Below are positions 7,824-16,578 of a DNA stretch of 64,000 nt, piece after piece. The stretch comes from an uncultured Paludibaculum sp. (GTDB taxonomy: Bacteria > Acidobacteriota > Terriglobia > Bryobacterales > Bryobacteraceae): the NCBI RefSeq assembly GCF_963665245.1, contig NZ_OY762269.1, forward strand, positions 3,354,501 to 3,418,500. Direction: 5' to 3'. The notes under the pieces are model-generated. The model was not told the origin of the DNA, made no database searches, and saw only the letters and a program-made list of their open reading frames with translations. How positions within the stretch are numbered: the stretch's first letter is position 1; the number at the start of each line of letters is the position of its first letter. The position numbers were made by a program, and so were the translations under genes.

Positions 7824-9362
7824 TTACTGCAGATCCAACACGACTACCGATTTGGGCGGCAGTACGGCCTTCAGGGCTCCGGATTCGATGGAGGCTCCGG
7901 TGAAGGCGGCCGGTTTGACGACTGTCAACTGCTCGAACGTGTTGTGCGAATTGATCGCCGGGGCGGTGAGGACCCGGCCGGTTACGGATGCGACGGTGGC
8001 TCCCAGGAGGTCGGCCTTGATGGCGACGGCATGGTTGGGATCCACATTCACCAGACCAATATGGAGGCGTCCGTCCTTGCCCCGGACCGCTGAAGCGCTG
8101 ACGGCGGGCATGGTGGAGGCGTCCTGGTTGTACCAGGGCGACTTGATGTCGAGGGGCAGGGCCGTGGCGTCCTGGTAGGACTTGAACATCTCGAAGACGT
8201 GATAGGTGGGCGTGAGGATCATCTTGTCGTCCTTCGTGAGGATCATGGCCTGAAGGACGTTGATCATCTGGGCGATGTTGGCCATTTTGATGCGGTCAGC
8301 GTGCTTGGTGAAGATGTTGATGTTCAGGGCGGCGACCAAGGCATCGCGGAGGGTGCTCTGCTGGTAGAGGAAGCCGGGGTTGGTACCGGGCTCCGTGTCG
8401 AACCATGTGCCCCATTCGTCGACGGCCAGCCAGACGCGCTTCTGCGGATCGTACTTATCCATGATGGCTGCGTGACGGGTGATGATGCCATCCATGCGCA
8501 GGGTGGCCTGGAGCGTCTTCGCGTACTCGGCTTCGTCGAAGACGGTCGCTGAGCCCTTCTTGGCCCAGGTGCCGGTGATGGTGTAGTAGTGGAGCCCAAT
8601 GGCGTCGAAGTGGCGGCCGGCGTCGCGCATCATGACTTCCATCCAGTTGTAGTCCTCATCGGAGGGACCGGAGGCCGACTTCAGGATCTTCACACCGGCA
8701 GGCACCTTGATGAAGGTGGAGTAACGGCGCGTGACATCGGCGGCGTACTCGGCGCGCATGTTGCCGCCGCAGCCCCAGAGTTCATTGCCGAGGCCGATGT
8801 ACGGCAGCTTCCACGGATCCTTGCGGCCGTTGGCGGCGCGCTCGTTCGCGAGGGAACCGGCGGGCGAGGTGACGTATTCGACCCACTCGGCGAGTTCGCG
8901 GGGAGGCGCGGAGCCGACGTTGCCGCTGATGTAAGGCTCGGCGCCGACGAGCTCGGCGAAGTTGAGGAATTCGTGGGTGCCAAAAGAGTTGGGTTCGGTG
9001 ACACCGCCCCAATGGGTGTTGATCTTGACGGGGCGTTTGGCGCGCGGACCGACACCTTCGCGCCAGTTGTACTCATCGGCGAAGCAGCCTCCGGGCCAGC
9101 GGATGACGGGGACTTTGAGGTCGCGGAGGGCCTGCAGGACGTCGTTGCGGTAGCCGCGGGTGTTGGGGATCTTCGAGTCTTCGCCCACCCAGATGCCGCC
9201 GTAGATGCCGGCTCCGAGGTGCTCAGCGAACTGGCCGAAGATCTGGCGGTTGACCTGAGGGCCGGGCTGGCCGGCGCGGATGGTGAGGTCGGCCGAGAGT
9301 GGCTGTTGTCCGAGGGCCGGGAGGGCCGAGGCGAGGATGGCGAGGAAGATTCGGGTGGACAT
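7824..9362 (-). CDS. Secreted GH51 alpha-L-arabinofuranosidase
   Basis: The enzyme removes terminal arabinofuranose from arabinoxylan or arabinan. The 512-residue protein has a signal peptide (MSTRIFLAILASALPALGQ). The (beta/alpha)8 barrel carries the GH51 signatures: IFGQFAEHLG (41-50), VIRWPGGCFADEYNW (86-100), the acid/base Glu194 in LGNELWG, and the nucleophile Glu316 in VDEWGTWF. A C-terminal beta domain starts at about residue 395 and ends with LPPKSVVVLDLQ. Length is normal for the family. It lies between the DinB and sulfatase genes on the same strand. With the esterase at 17.3 kb it fits hemicellulose breakdown. Confidence 0.95.
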   Translation of the reverse strand: MSTRIFLAILASALPALGQQPLSADLTIRAGQPGPQVNRQIFGQFAEHLGAGIYGGIWVGEDSKIPNTRGYRNDVLQALRDLKVPVIRWPGGCFADEYNWREGVGPRAKRPVKINTHWGGVTEPNSFGTHEFLNFAELVGAEPYISGNVGSAPPRELAEWVEYVTSPAGSLANERAANGRKDPWKLPYIGLGNELWGCGGNMRAEYAADVTRRYSTFIKVPAGVKILKSASGPSDEDYNWMEVMMRDAGRHFDAIGLHYYTITGTWAKKGSATVFDEAEYAKTLQATLRMDGIITRHAAIMDKYDPQKRVWLAVDEWGTWFDTEPGTNPGFLYQQSTLRDALVAALNINIFTKHADRIKMANIAQMINVLQAMILTKDDKMILTPTYHVFEMFKSYQDATALPLDIKSPWYNQDASTMPAVSASAVRGKDGRLHIGLVNVDPNHAVAIKADLLGATVASVTGRVLTAPAINSHNTFEQLTVVKPAAFTGASIESGALKAVLPPKSVVVLDLQ

Positions 9363-9415
9363 AATGCACTTCTAGAGTGCTTACATTCTATATAAGGAGA
9401 GGCTCGGCTGCCTCG

Positions 9416-9964
9416 CTAATCCGCCGGGTTGGCGACGGGTGGACAGATCACATGCCCTCCCTCGTGCCTCAATTCGACGGCGTCGATGCCTTGCAGCGCC
9501 AACAGAGTGGCCATCTGTCCACCATGGTGCAGGTCGTGGGACATGATTCTCCAGATGGTCCATTGCCTGGATACGACGTACTCGGCCAGGCGATAGGTCT
9601 GAAACAGGTCGTCAACGGTCCATTCCTCCAGCAGGCGCTCAACGGGTTGCCAGGACCAGGTGAGCCAGTCCGCCAACACTGTTGCGTCGTCGCAGGGTAC
9701 GGACTCTTCGTCCACGCGCCGGGTACCGTCGTCATCAGTAATCCATCGCGGGACGCGTTGTGCGAGCGCATCCATCCCTGGCGCACCCATGCGGTCAAGC
9801 CAGGTGATCCGGCCCATGCAGATGTGGCGCGCCAGTTCTCCGAGCGACCGGCGGTCTGGTGCGGGACGCCAGAGCAACTGCTCGTCTGTCAATGGCGTCA
9901 AGGCGTGTAGGATGCTCGTCTGATAGCCACCCCATCCTTCCAGAACCTGGGCAAGCTTGTGCAT
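9416..9964 (-). CDS. DinB-family putative metal-dependent enzyme
   Basis: The 182-residue protein has the DinB/YfiT four-helix-bundle pattern, with a probable metal-ligand His in ELARHICMG and an HDLHHGGQMATLLALQG segment, whose H-x3-H-type spacing supplies the others. Members include thiol transferases and many of unknown role; no substrate can be assigned. The start at 9964 is supported by AAGGAG about 12 bases upstream, while the frame is open for 27 more codons without signal. It is divergent from the dienelactone hydrolase gene over 184 bases. Confidence 0.8.
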   Translation of the reverse strand: MHKLAQVLEGWGGYQTSILHALTPLTDEQLLWRPAPDRRSLGELARHICMGRITWLDRMGAPGMDALAQRVPRWITDDDGTRRVDEESVPCDDATVLADWLTWSWQPVERLLEEWTVDDLFQTYRLAEYVVSRQWTIWRIMSHDLHHGGQMATLLALQGIDAVELRHEGGHVICPPVANPAD

Positions 9965-10148
9965 GACCCAACGATGCTCCTTTTGCGAAAAGTGGCCCCT
10001 GCTTTTGGGCCATCTTATCAGGGAGGGTGCGCGGCCAGCGGGCAAGGACCTCCGCCTGATCCTGCCGCCTCACCGGCTGGGAACGCGTGGGATAATGACC
10101 GGCATATGCGCGGTTCACTGCGCGACTGGGCAGCGATCAGGAGGGGCT

Positions 10149-11012
10149 ATGTGCGATCAGGATCATTTTGAAGAGGACCGGCTCGAGTACGAAGCTCGTG
10201 GCCTGGTGACACGCAAACAGTTTGGGGCCATGCTGGGCGCCGGCGTCGCCATGGCGCTGCCGCAGGTTGCCAACGCGGCGGCGGTCACCGAATCCGATGT
10301 GAACGTGATGACGCCGGATGGCGCGGCGGACTGTTACTTCGTGCATCCGTCGAGCGGCACGGCGGCGGGCGTTCTCATGTGGCCGGACATCTTCGGGCTG
10401 CGGCCGGCATTCCGGCAGATAGGCAAACGTCTGGCCGAAGCAGGGTATGCGGTGCTGGTGGTGAATCCCTTCTATCGCACCAAGAAGGCCCCCACTGCGG
10501 AGGCTGGAGGCGCGACTCCGATCCAGGAACTGATGCCGATGGCGCGGACGCTGAGTGAGACCACGCACATGGCGGATGCAAAGGCGTTCATCGCCTGGCT
10601 GGATGCGCAGAAGTCCGTGGACAAGAGCAGGAAGATCGGCACACAGGGCTACTGCATGGGCGGCCCGATTGCGTTTCGTACCGCTGCCGCCGTGCCCGGT
10701 CGGGTGGGCGCCGTCGCATCTTTCCACGGCGGTGGGCTGGTGAACGACACGCCGGCCAGCCCTCACTTGCAGGCCGCCAAGACCAAGGCACAGTTCCTCA
10801 TTGCCATTGCGGAGAACGATGACAAGCGGCTGCCCAACGACAAGGTCGTCCTGAAGGAGACGTTTGAGAAGGCGGGCCTGCCGGCGGAAATCGAGGTGTA
10901 TGCCGGTGCGGCGCATGGCTGGTGCCCGCCTGATTCGCGCGTCTATAACGAACCGCTGGCTGAGAAGGCGTGGAGCCGGTTGTTGGCGCTGTACGGGAAG
11001 GCGCTGGCGTAA
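10149..11012 (+). CDS. Dienelactone hydrolase family protein with an export signal
   Basis: The alpha/beta hydrolase has 287 residues. The catalytic triad is visible as Cys169 in GYCMGG, Asp224 or Asp225 in AENDDKRLP, and His256 in GAAHGWCPP. The MWPDIFGLRPAFRQIGKRLAEAGY segment is typical of carboxymethylenebutenolidase-like enzymes, which open lactone rings in aromatic degradation, though many paralogues act on other esters. The N-terminus (TRKQFGAMLGAGVAMALPQVANA, about 21-43) resembles a Tat signal with RK in place of RR, so export is likely but unproven. The ATG at 10149 follows GAGGGG; the much longer upstream frame overlaps the divergent dinB gene and is not used. Confidence 0.88.
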   Translation: MCDQDHFEEDRLEYEARGLVTRKQFGAMLGAGVAMALPQVANAAAVTESDVNVMTPDGAADCYFVHPSSGTAAGVLMWPDIFGLRPAFRQIGKRLAEAGYAVLVVNPFYRTKKAPTAEAGGATPIQELMPMARTLSETTHMADAKAFIAWLDAQKSVDKSRKIGTQGYCMGGPIAFRTAAAVPGRVGAVASFHGGGLVNDTPASPHLQAAKTKAQFLIAIAENDDKRLPNDKVVLKETFEKAGLPAEIEVYAGAAHGWCPPDSRVYNEPLAEKAWSRLLALYGKALA

Positions 11013-11139
11013 CGATTGGGCTTTTGAGACGGTAGTGGGCGTGTGCCCAGTGGCGCGCGGCCGCTACCGGCAATGTCTGTATCCTTGTCATCCCTCTGGA
11101 AGAGAAGTCCGCCGGACTAAACTGGGGTTGGGGTGCGCG

Positions 11140-11697
11140 ATGATCGGACTGAAGCGACACACCCTCAAGGTCGCTGACCATGACCCACACTGGGCCGCGC
11201 TTGGAGCCGAAGCCTGTGGAGCAGTGCGCCGCGCCTGCGGCGAGCTACTCGCCGACGTGCAGCATGTGGGGAGCACGGCTGTGCCCGGCCTGCCGGCGAA
11301 GCCCATCCTTGACATCGCGGCGGCGGTGGCGACCTATGACCTGATGCCCGACCTCATCCGGCGACTGGCCGACGCCGGCTTCCGTTACAGGGGCGATCAC
11401 GGAGATACCGGAGGCCACTTGTGGGTTGTGGACTCTCCTCCAGATATCCGGACGATCCATCTTCACGTTGTTGAGTACGGCGGCAGCCAATGGCGGGACT
11501 ACGTCCGCTTCCGGGACTTGCTGCGAAACGAGCCGTCGATTCGGAATCGGTATGCGGCCTTGAAACGAGAGCTCGCGAGAGTCTGTCTGGATGATCGAGA
11601 GTTGTACACTGCTTCGAAAGCTGATTTCATTCGAGACGTGCTGGGCAACGAAGTAGACTGGGCCGATTCCTCAGAGGACGAGAGCCGCGGAGTGTGA
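11140..11697 (+). CDS. GrpB family protein (nucleotidyltransferase-like)
   Basis: The 185-residue protein carries the family motif HVGSTAVPGLPAKPILDIA at about residues 42-60 and HLHVVEYGGSQWRDYVRFRDLLR at about 108-130. GrpB/UPF0157 proteins have a nucleotidyltransferase-like fold; some are fused to dephospho-CoA kinase, but the free-standing role is unknown. The ATG at 11140 is the natural start because homology begins there (MIGLKRHTLKVADHDPHW). The open frame upstream is non-coding. Confidence 0.85.
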   Translation: MIGLKRHTLKVADHDPHWAALGAEACGAVRRACGELLADVQHVGSTAVPGLPAKPILDIAAAVATYDLMPDLIRRLADAGFRYRGDHGDTGGHLWVVDSPPDIRTIHLHVVEYGGSQWRDYVRFRDLLRNEPSIRNRYAALKRELARVCLDDRELYTASKADFIRDVLGNEVDWADSSEDESRGV

Positions 11698-11798
11698 GCG
11701 CGGCAGCCTTGGTTCTCCTTGGTCGCATGGCTGTCCGATGCCAGTGCGATAGACTCCTATTGATCTGGAATCCGCTCCATCGAAAGGCGTGAAATCGC

Positions 11799-12695
11799 AT
11801 GCCCGCATTCTTTGGCCGTAACTGTCGTTCCGTTCGTCAAACACTGCTGCTGGCAGTACTCTCCCTGTCCGGTCTTTCCGCGCTTGTGGCGCAGTCGGTG
11901 CCGCCCGCCCTGGAGGCGCCCCCTGTGCGCCCGCCCGTGACTGGTCCCAACGGAGAGAAGTACATCGGGATGCCGAAGTTTCACGAGCCGGCGCCCTACG
12001 ACATCAACGAGCACACCGGCTACAAGCAAATCTTCGATGGCAGCAGCTTCCAGGGCTGGGACGCCGATCCCAGTATCTGGCGTGTCGAAAACGGAGTGAT
12101 GATTGGTGAAACGCTCGAGGGCAAGCCGAAGGGGAACAACTACATCGTCTACAAAGACGACAAGCCGCGCGACTTCGATCTGAAGCTCCAGATGAAAATC
12201 GAAAAGGGCGGAGGCGGCGGCATCCAGTACCGCAGTGTCACCGGCGTTCCCTGGACCCGTCCCCAGCCCAAGGGCCAGCCGCCCTATGACCTCAAGTTCA
12301 TGCTGACTGGCCCGCAGGCGGACTTCTGGTTTCCAGTGACGGCTCGGACGGCCGAGTACACCGGCCAGTGGTACTCCGAAAACACGATGCAGGGCATTCT
12401 CGCCTATCGCGGCCAGGTCACGCAGGCGTTGCCCGGACAGACCAATCGGCTGGTGGCCAATATCGGCGACAGGCAGGCGCTCGGTGGCTATGTGAAGGTC
12501 AACGAGTGGAACGACTACGAAATCATCGCGCGCGGTGGCGTGATGATGCACATCATGAACGGCCAGCTCATGGCGGTCTTCATTGATGACACAAAAGACT
12601 CAGTGAACAACCAGCCCGGGCTCATTGGCTTCGAAATCGAAAGCCAGCCGTGCAAGATCTCGGTGCGGAACATCTGGCTTCGGAAGTTCGACTAA
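11799..12695 (+). CDS. Secreted DUF1080 (3-keto-disaccharide hydrolase-like) protein
   Basis: The 298-residue protein has a signal peptide (TLLLAVLSLSGLSALVAQ, ending at about 32) and a concanavalin-like lectin/glucanase domain with the DUF1080 pattern: GYKQIFDGSSFQGWDADPSIWRVENGVMIGET, GGGGGIQYRS, VNEWNDYEIIARGG and a final SQPCKISVRNIWLRK strand. DUF1080 members include 3-keto-glycoside hydrolases and carbohydrate-binding proteins. GAAAGGCGTG before the ATG at 11799 is a plausible RBS. It is the first of three divergent DUF1080 genes in the window. Confidence 0.88.
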   Translation: MPAFFGRNCRSVRQTLLLAVLSLSGLSALVAQSVPPALEAPPVRPPVTGPNGEKYIGMPKFHEPAPYDINEHTGYKQIFDGSSFQGWDADPSIWRVENGVMIGETLEGKPKGNNYIVYKDDKPRDFDLKLQMKIEKGGGGGIQYRSVTGVPWTRPQPKGQPPYDLKFMLTGPQADFWFPVTARTAEYTGQWYSENTMQGILAYRGQVTQALPGQTNRLVANIGDRQALGGYVKVNEWNDYEIIARGGVMMHIMNGQLMAVFIDDTKDSVNNQPGLIGFEIESQPCKISVRNIWLRKFD

Positions 12696-12786
12696 CCGTA
12701 GGCGGTCCAGGCGCTCCGCCCCTCCGGGGCAACAATCTCCTGCCCCATTCATCCGCTCTGCCCGTTCGATCCGGCTACCTCCGGCC

Positions 12787-12995
12787 CGCTAACCGTGAAA
12801 GAACCGCGTGCCCTGGCTCATCACGTCGCCATCGATCTGGTCCAGCGACTTGATCTGATCCGCCGTGAAGCAGTCCTCGCCCTCGGCGCCCGCCGCGTAG
12901 CGGGGCAGGTCGTTCGCGGGCTTGAACTCGCAGCGCCGCGGACCGGCGATGAGCCCGTCCTGCAGCCCATCTTTGGCGTCGCACTTCTCATTGTC
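12787..12995 (-). pseudogene. Tannase/feruloyl esterase remnant, middle fragment
   Basis: Read on the minus strand, bases 12995 to 12787 encode NEKCDAKDGLQDGLIAGPRRCEF, then KPANDLPRY, a CFTADQIKSLDQI segment and GDVMSQGTRFFHG, ending in a stop at 12787-12789. This matches the middle of the tannase family (Cys-rich CDA-DGL-DG stretch, then GDVMSQG-R-FPG). The C-terminal half expected after that point is missing, and the sequence passes into the spacer after the DUF1080 gene. The N-terminal part of the same gene lies about 1.2 kb away on the same strand, so this is one gene split by an inserted segment. Confidence 0.75.
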
Positions 12996-13229
12996 GACAC
13001 ATCGACACTAGTCGTCCTTTCACTTTGATGGCATTGGCTCAATAATCCTGGCTTGCCGCCCGGCTAGAGTTACTGCCCGTTTGGAAGATTGCGATCGCGT
13101 GGGAGGCAAGCCAGCCCCCGAATCGTCGCAGGCTGGGCAACCCGTCGCGCCTCCCTTAAGGAGTCAACATCTGCGAGGTCCAACACTATCGCCTGGAAAT
13201 GTCCTGCTCTATGGGATGATTGAGCTCGG

Positions 13230-14138
13230 ATGCCGGAATACGTAATCGCATTCGAGATATCAAGGCAATACTCGAGCCCGCCGTTCGGGCTCCTGGGTCT
13301 CCTCTCACTTCTGGCCGGCATCATTATCCTTTTCGGGAAATTGAGGCTCAAATGGCGGCGGCCCGCGTGGCCCCTGCCGTGCTTCCTATGCGTCTTTGGC
13401 GTGTTGTGGTTCTGGGTGGTGAGTGTATCAGTCCGTAATGAAGAATCGAGGGCACAGGCCGCGCTGGCCGCCTTTCAGTCCGGTCGCTATTCTGTCGTCG
13501 ACGGCGTCGTTACCGAGTTCCACCCCATGCCCTACAACGGGCATGACAGTGAGTGTTTCTCTGTCCGCTCCGAACGGTTTTGTTACTCGGACTACATCGC
13601 GTCGCCGGGGTTCCACAACGCAGCTTCACATGGCGGGCCGATCCGCCCGGGCCTCTCCGTTCGAGTAACGTACCTCGGGCCAACGATACTTCGCCTTGAA
13701 ATTGCCAAAGACCAGATGTCGACACTCGCCGATTCGAAAATCGCAGAGAAGGCCGCGAGAGTCCAATCGCAGAAGGAACACGAAAACAACCCGACCAGCC
13801 AGGCTTTGGAAACGGCATTCGACTTCACGGCTGTCGGGGTGACCCTACTATGGAATATTTACTGGAGATGGACGATTGGGTTCTGGCTGCGGCCGCCCTA
13901 TCGGCCCGTGATCAAATATGCGTTTCGGACATTCTTCGCGTTGAACCTGGCGGGCTCGCTTTTCGGTCTTGTTAACCAACTCGGACGCCACCCGCTGACA
14001 AGCCAGAATGTCGGTCCTACTTTGGCAGTCGCTGCCAGCATGTATCTCGTTGTCGGAGTGCTTCACGCCGGGGCGTGGTGGGTCAGGAATCGGTGTGATC
14101 GCACTGCCGCGGCTCAGGCAGACAATGCACGGTGCTAG
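13230..14138 (+). CDS. Membrane protein of unknown function, inside the split tannase gene
   Basis: The 302-residue protein has two N-terminal transmembrane segments (PFGLLGLLSLLAGIIILFG and PLPCFLCVFGVLWFWVVSV). An extracytoplasmic domain of about 130 residues follows (YSVVDGVVTEFHPMPYNGH, ECFSVRSERFCYSDY, HGGPIRPGLSVRVTYLG), then three or more C-terminal segments (FRTFFALNLAGSLFGLV; TLAVAASMYLVVGVLHAGAWW). The central domain has a shape I associate with bacterial hypothetical proteins of unknown function. Base composition looks a little less GC-rich than neighbours. Tannase fragments in the opposite orientation flank it on both sides, which suggests it arrived as an insertion; no transposase or clear terminal repeats accompany it. 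Confidence 0.72.
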   Translation: MPEYVIAFEISRQYSSPPFGLLGLLSLLAGIIILFGKLRLKWRRPAWPLPCFLCVFGVLWFWVVSVSVRNEESRAQAALAAFQSGRYSVVDGVVTEFHPMPYNGHDSECFSVRSERFCYSDYIASPGFHNAASHGGPIRPGLSVRVTYLGPTILRLEIAKDQMSTLADSKIAEKAARVQSQKEHENNPTSQALETAFDFTAVGVTLLWNIYWRWTIGFWLRPPYRPVIKYAFRTFFALNLAGSLFGLVNQLGRHPLTSQNVGPTLAVAASMYLVVGVLHAGAWWVRNRCDRTAAAQADNARC

Positions 14139-14169
14139 CTCGCCACTCCAGGATGGAAGTTTGATGGAC

Positions 14170-14640
14170 GGACTTCGCCCGCAACCCGAGCTTTGAGGCA
14201 GGGAACGGATTGGCATTTATGCCCTTCGTCCAATGGGCCCGCGTCGGATGTGTGCCGGTCTGGAACAACGCGGACGCACCGGGGATGATCCCGTCGAGAT
14301 CGCTCGGGGAGCATTGATCCAAGGTCAGTCCCTGGCGTCCGCCCTGTGAACAGCCTTCGTAGTACGACTTGCGCGGACCCTCGCCATAGTAGGCCTTTGC
14401 CAGCAGCCACGTGCGGCCGTCACCACGCGGCTCGGGCCTTCAAAGGGCCCGCCCGCCCATCCACCGTTGCCGAACATGTAGAGCCGCCCATTCCATGCCG
14501 TCGGCAGTTCGACCTCGACGTTCAGGGCCGGCTGAACGAAGATTCGTACCCGTAGTGTTCCGGCGCCGCCTCCGTAGCGGAGATGGCACTGCAAGGCCGG
14601 ATTGCCGGGGACTCGCCTGCCTGGCATATCGCCGATGGCG
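14170..14640 (-). pseudogene. Tannase/feruloyl esterase remnant, N-terminal fragment
   Basis: On the minus strand, 14640 downward encodes CHLRYGGGAGTLRVRIFVQP, then ELPTAWNGRLYMFGNGGWAG and GPFEGP, the N-terminal core of tannases. After VVTA the frame breaks. About 40 expected residues are missing, and homology resumes in another frame as LLAKAYYGEGPRKSYYEG with the nucleophile motif GCSQGGRQG, then SDLDGIIPGASALFQTG and INANPFPASKLG. Homology stops at about 14175. The next expected residues continue at 12995. The gene therefore has an internal deletion with frameshift, a 1.2-kb insertion and a lost 3' half. Both boundaries are approximate. Confidence 0.75.
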
Positions 14641-14700
14641 CCCGATCATAGGGATGGATCGCCACTCCGGCCGAGGACAGCAAATTGATAGATTGAAGCG

Positions 14701-15972
14701 GTGTTCCAACGAGTACTACTGGCGGTGGCTTTCACCGCTCTGGCTTATGCTGCCGGGAAGCCCCGAGTTCTGGTGCTGACCGACATCTCGAGTTTGACGA
14801 CGGGTGTTCGTGAGCCCGATGATGGGCAGTCGCTCGTTCGGTTCCTGCTGTTCTCGAATGAGTTCGATGTGGAAGGCATCATCGCGACGTCGAACCTAGG
14901 GCATGGCCAGACGGTGCGGCCCGAGTTGGTGCGACAGGGGATCGACGCGTATGCATCGGTGTGGCCCAATCTACGACGCCACTCCGCGGGCTATCCTAAT
15001 CCGGCTCAGTTGCGCGAGCGCGTCAAGGCTGGGCAGCCCATCGCGGGACCGAAGGTGCCCGTCGAGCATAGCGTCGGTGAGGGGAAGGACACCGAAGGCT
15101 CGGAGTGGATCATACGGGCTGCCATGATGCCGGACAAACGTCCGCTCTGGATTCTGATCTGGGGCGGTTCGGCCGATCTGGCGCAGGCGTTGTGGCGGAC
15201 GAAGGACAACCGGGCGCTCCGAAGTAAGCTACGGGTGCACGCGGTGCACGACCAGGATTCCACGGGGCCGTGGATCCGCAAGACGTTCCCGGACTTGTTC
15301 TATATCTTGAGGGGCGACGGCGTCCGCGGAATGTATCGTGGCGGGGACACCAGTCTGGTTTCGGCCGACTGGGTGGAGACGAATGTGCGCGTGGGCCATG
15401 GGCCGCTGGGTGCCTTGTACCCGAACTACAAGGGCGGCGACGTCTGGTCGAGCAGACTCGGAGCGGTACGCGGGATCAAGGAGGGCGATACCCCGACATT
15501 TCTTGCTCTGATTGAAAATGGGCTCAACGATCCGTCGCGGCTGGAACTGGGCGGCTGGGGCGGGCGTGTTCTCGGTTTCAAGGATGCGGCGGAGAGCGAT
15601 GCGCCACCGGACGATCCCAATCCAGCGATGAAGGCGGTGTACCGGTGGCGAGAGGCCTGGCAAGCTGAGTTTCAGGCGCGCCTGGACTGGTGCGTGCGCG
15701 CTCCGGAACAGGTGAACCACCCGCCCACGGTGAAGCTCAAGGTGCGAGGGCTTCGGCTGGACGCGCGAGCTTCCAGCGATCCGGACGGTGACAAGCTTAC
15801 GTATGAGTGGCTGATCTATCCGAGGCCCGAGCGGACGGTCCGCATCGAGGCACACGGTGCGACGGCCCGGGTCGTCATGGAGCCGGGCTCGGGCCCGGTG
15901 CAGGTGGTTGTGGCGGTTCGCGATGCAGGCAGCCCCGCATTGACGCGGTATGCCCGGGCCGAGGTTCGGTGA
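14701..15972 (+). CDS. Secreted DUF1593 (nucleoside-hydrolase-like, Sde182-type) protein
   Basis: The 423-residue protein has a signal peptide (VLLAVAFTALAYAAG) and a DUF1593 domain with an inosine-uridine hydrolase-like fold: RVLVLTDISSLTTGVREPDDGQSLVRFLLFSNEFDVEGIIATSN (about 22-66) keeps the two Asp-rich loops, and GGWGGR lies near 290. A C-terminal Ig-like/DUF-type beta domain begins at about residue 345 (NHPPTVKLKVRGLRLDARASSDPDGD). The family includes a cellulose-binding protein of Saccharophagus; the reaction here is unknown. The start is a GTG at 14701, placed by the signal peptide. Confidence 0.85.
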   Translation: MFQRVLLAVAFTALAYAAGKPRVLVLTDISSLTTGVREPDDGQSLVRFLLFSNEFDVEGIIATSNLGHGQTVRPELVRQGIDAYASVWPNLRRHSAGYPNPAQLRERVKAGQPIAGPKVPVEHSVGEGKDTEGSEWIIRAAMMPDKRPLWILIWGGSADLAQALWRTKDNRALRSKLRVHAVHDQDSTGPWIRKTFPDLFYILRGDGVRGMYRGGDTSLVSADWVETNVRVGHGPLGALYPNYKGGDVWSSRLGAVRGIKEGDTPTFLALIENGLNDPSRLELGGWGGRVLGFKDAAESDAPPDDPNPAMKAVYRWREAWQAEFQARLDWCVRAPEQVNHPPTVKLKVRGLRLDARASSDPDGDKLTYEWLIYPRPERTVRIEAHGATARVVMEPGSGPVQVVVAVRDAGSPALTRYARAEVR

Positions 15973-15993
15973 CCACGGCCCTGCTCATCGGCC

Positions 15994-16362
15994 TCACTTG
16001 GACAGGGTCGCGGTAAAGTCACCCTCGGCGCTATATTCCTCCACGAGCACGCTCCCGTTGATCTTCGCTCCGTCAACAGTGCCCGTGTACTTGATCGTCA
16101 GAGGTGAGCCATTGTACTCGGACTTGTAGATCCATGAGACTTTCTTATCCTCCACCTTGCCGGTGATCTTCACCGTGGCCTGTTCAGAGACGCAGGTTCC
16201 GCTCAGGTCGCTGCCGTCCTGAGTCAGGGTGCAGACCTGGTCGTTTTCATTGCCGGCGATGCTCAGATGAACCTGCCATTTTCCGCTGACGGTAGCCTTG
16301 TCGTCAGCGGTGGCAAGGACCGCCGTGGACACGAGGAGAAGCTGGAGGAGCAAGAGTCGCAT
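15994..16362 (-). CDS. Small secreted beta-rich protein under a TetR-type operator
   Basis: The 122-residue protein has a signal peptide (MRLLLLQLLLVSTAVLATA) and one small beta-sandwich-like domain (VSGKWQVHLSIAGNENDQ, CTLTQDGSDLSGTCV, ITGKVEDKKVSWIYKSEY). This is a pattern seen in many short acidobacterial secreted proteins of unknown role. Two cysteines (CTL and GTC) could form a disulfide. The start at 16362 has AAAGG nearby, and the upstream open frame is not used because the promoter lies inside it. Transcription comes from a strong -35/-10 promoter (16408-16436) whose spacer is a perfect palindrome, so the gene is probably repressed by the divergent TetR protein. Confidence 0.8.
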   Translation of the reverse strand: MRLLLLQLLLVSTAVLATADDKATVSGKWQVHLSIAGNENDQVCTLTQDGSDLSGTCVSEQATVKITGKVEDKKVSWIYKSEYNGSPLTIKYTGTVDGAKINGSVLVEEYSAEGDFTATLSK

Positions 16363-16407
16363 ATAGTGGCCTTTCGGAGACGGGTGTGGCGCTTGGGCCT
16401 TAACGGC

Positions 16408-16436
16408 AGTATATTGGCACTTAGTGCCATAGTCAA
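16408..16436 (-). promoter_or_regulatory. Sigma-70 promoter with an embedded palindromic operator
   Basis: On the minus strand, TTGACT (16436-16431), a 17-base spacer and TATACT (16413-16408) form a near-consensus promoter. The spacer contains TGGCACTAAGTGCCA (16429-16415), a perfect inverted repeat of 6-bp arms around 3 bases. Transcription would start near 16401, about 40 bases before the ATG at 16362. The palindrome length suits a TetR dimer, and a tetR gene starts 142 bases away in the other direction. Confidence 0.85.
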
Positions 16437-16578
16437 CAGTTTCTGACAGGTTTGCTTCTTGGTGAAGCAAAAGGCCCTGGGTTGCAGAAGCGCCTCCTAC
16501 CGTGCTAACCTCAGGCCGCGAGGCCCTCATTGGCAATAGTCCGCATCGTAGGCCGGTGGGGCGCGTCGCTTCATCGCC

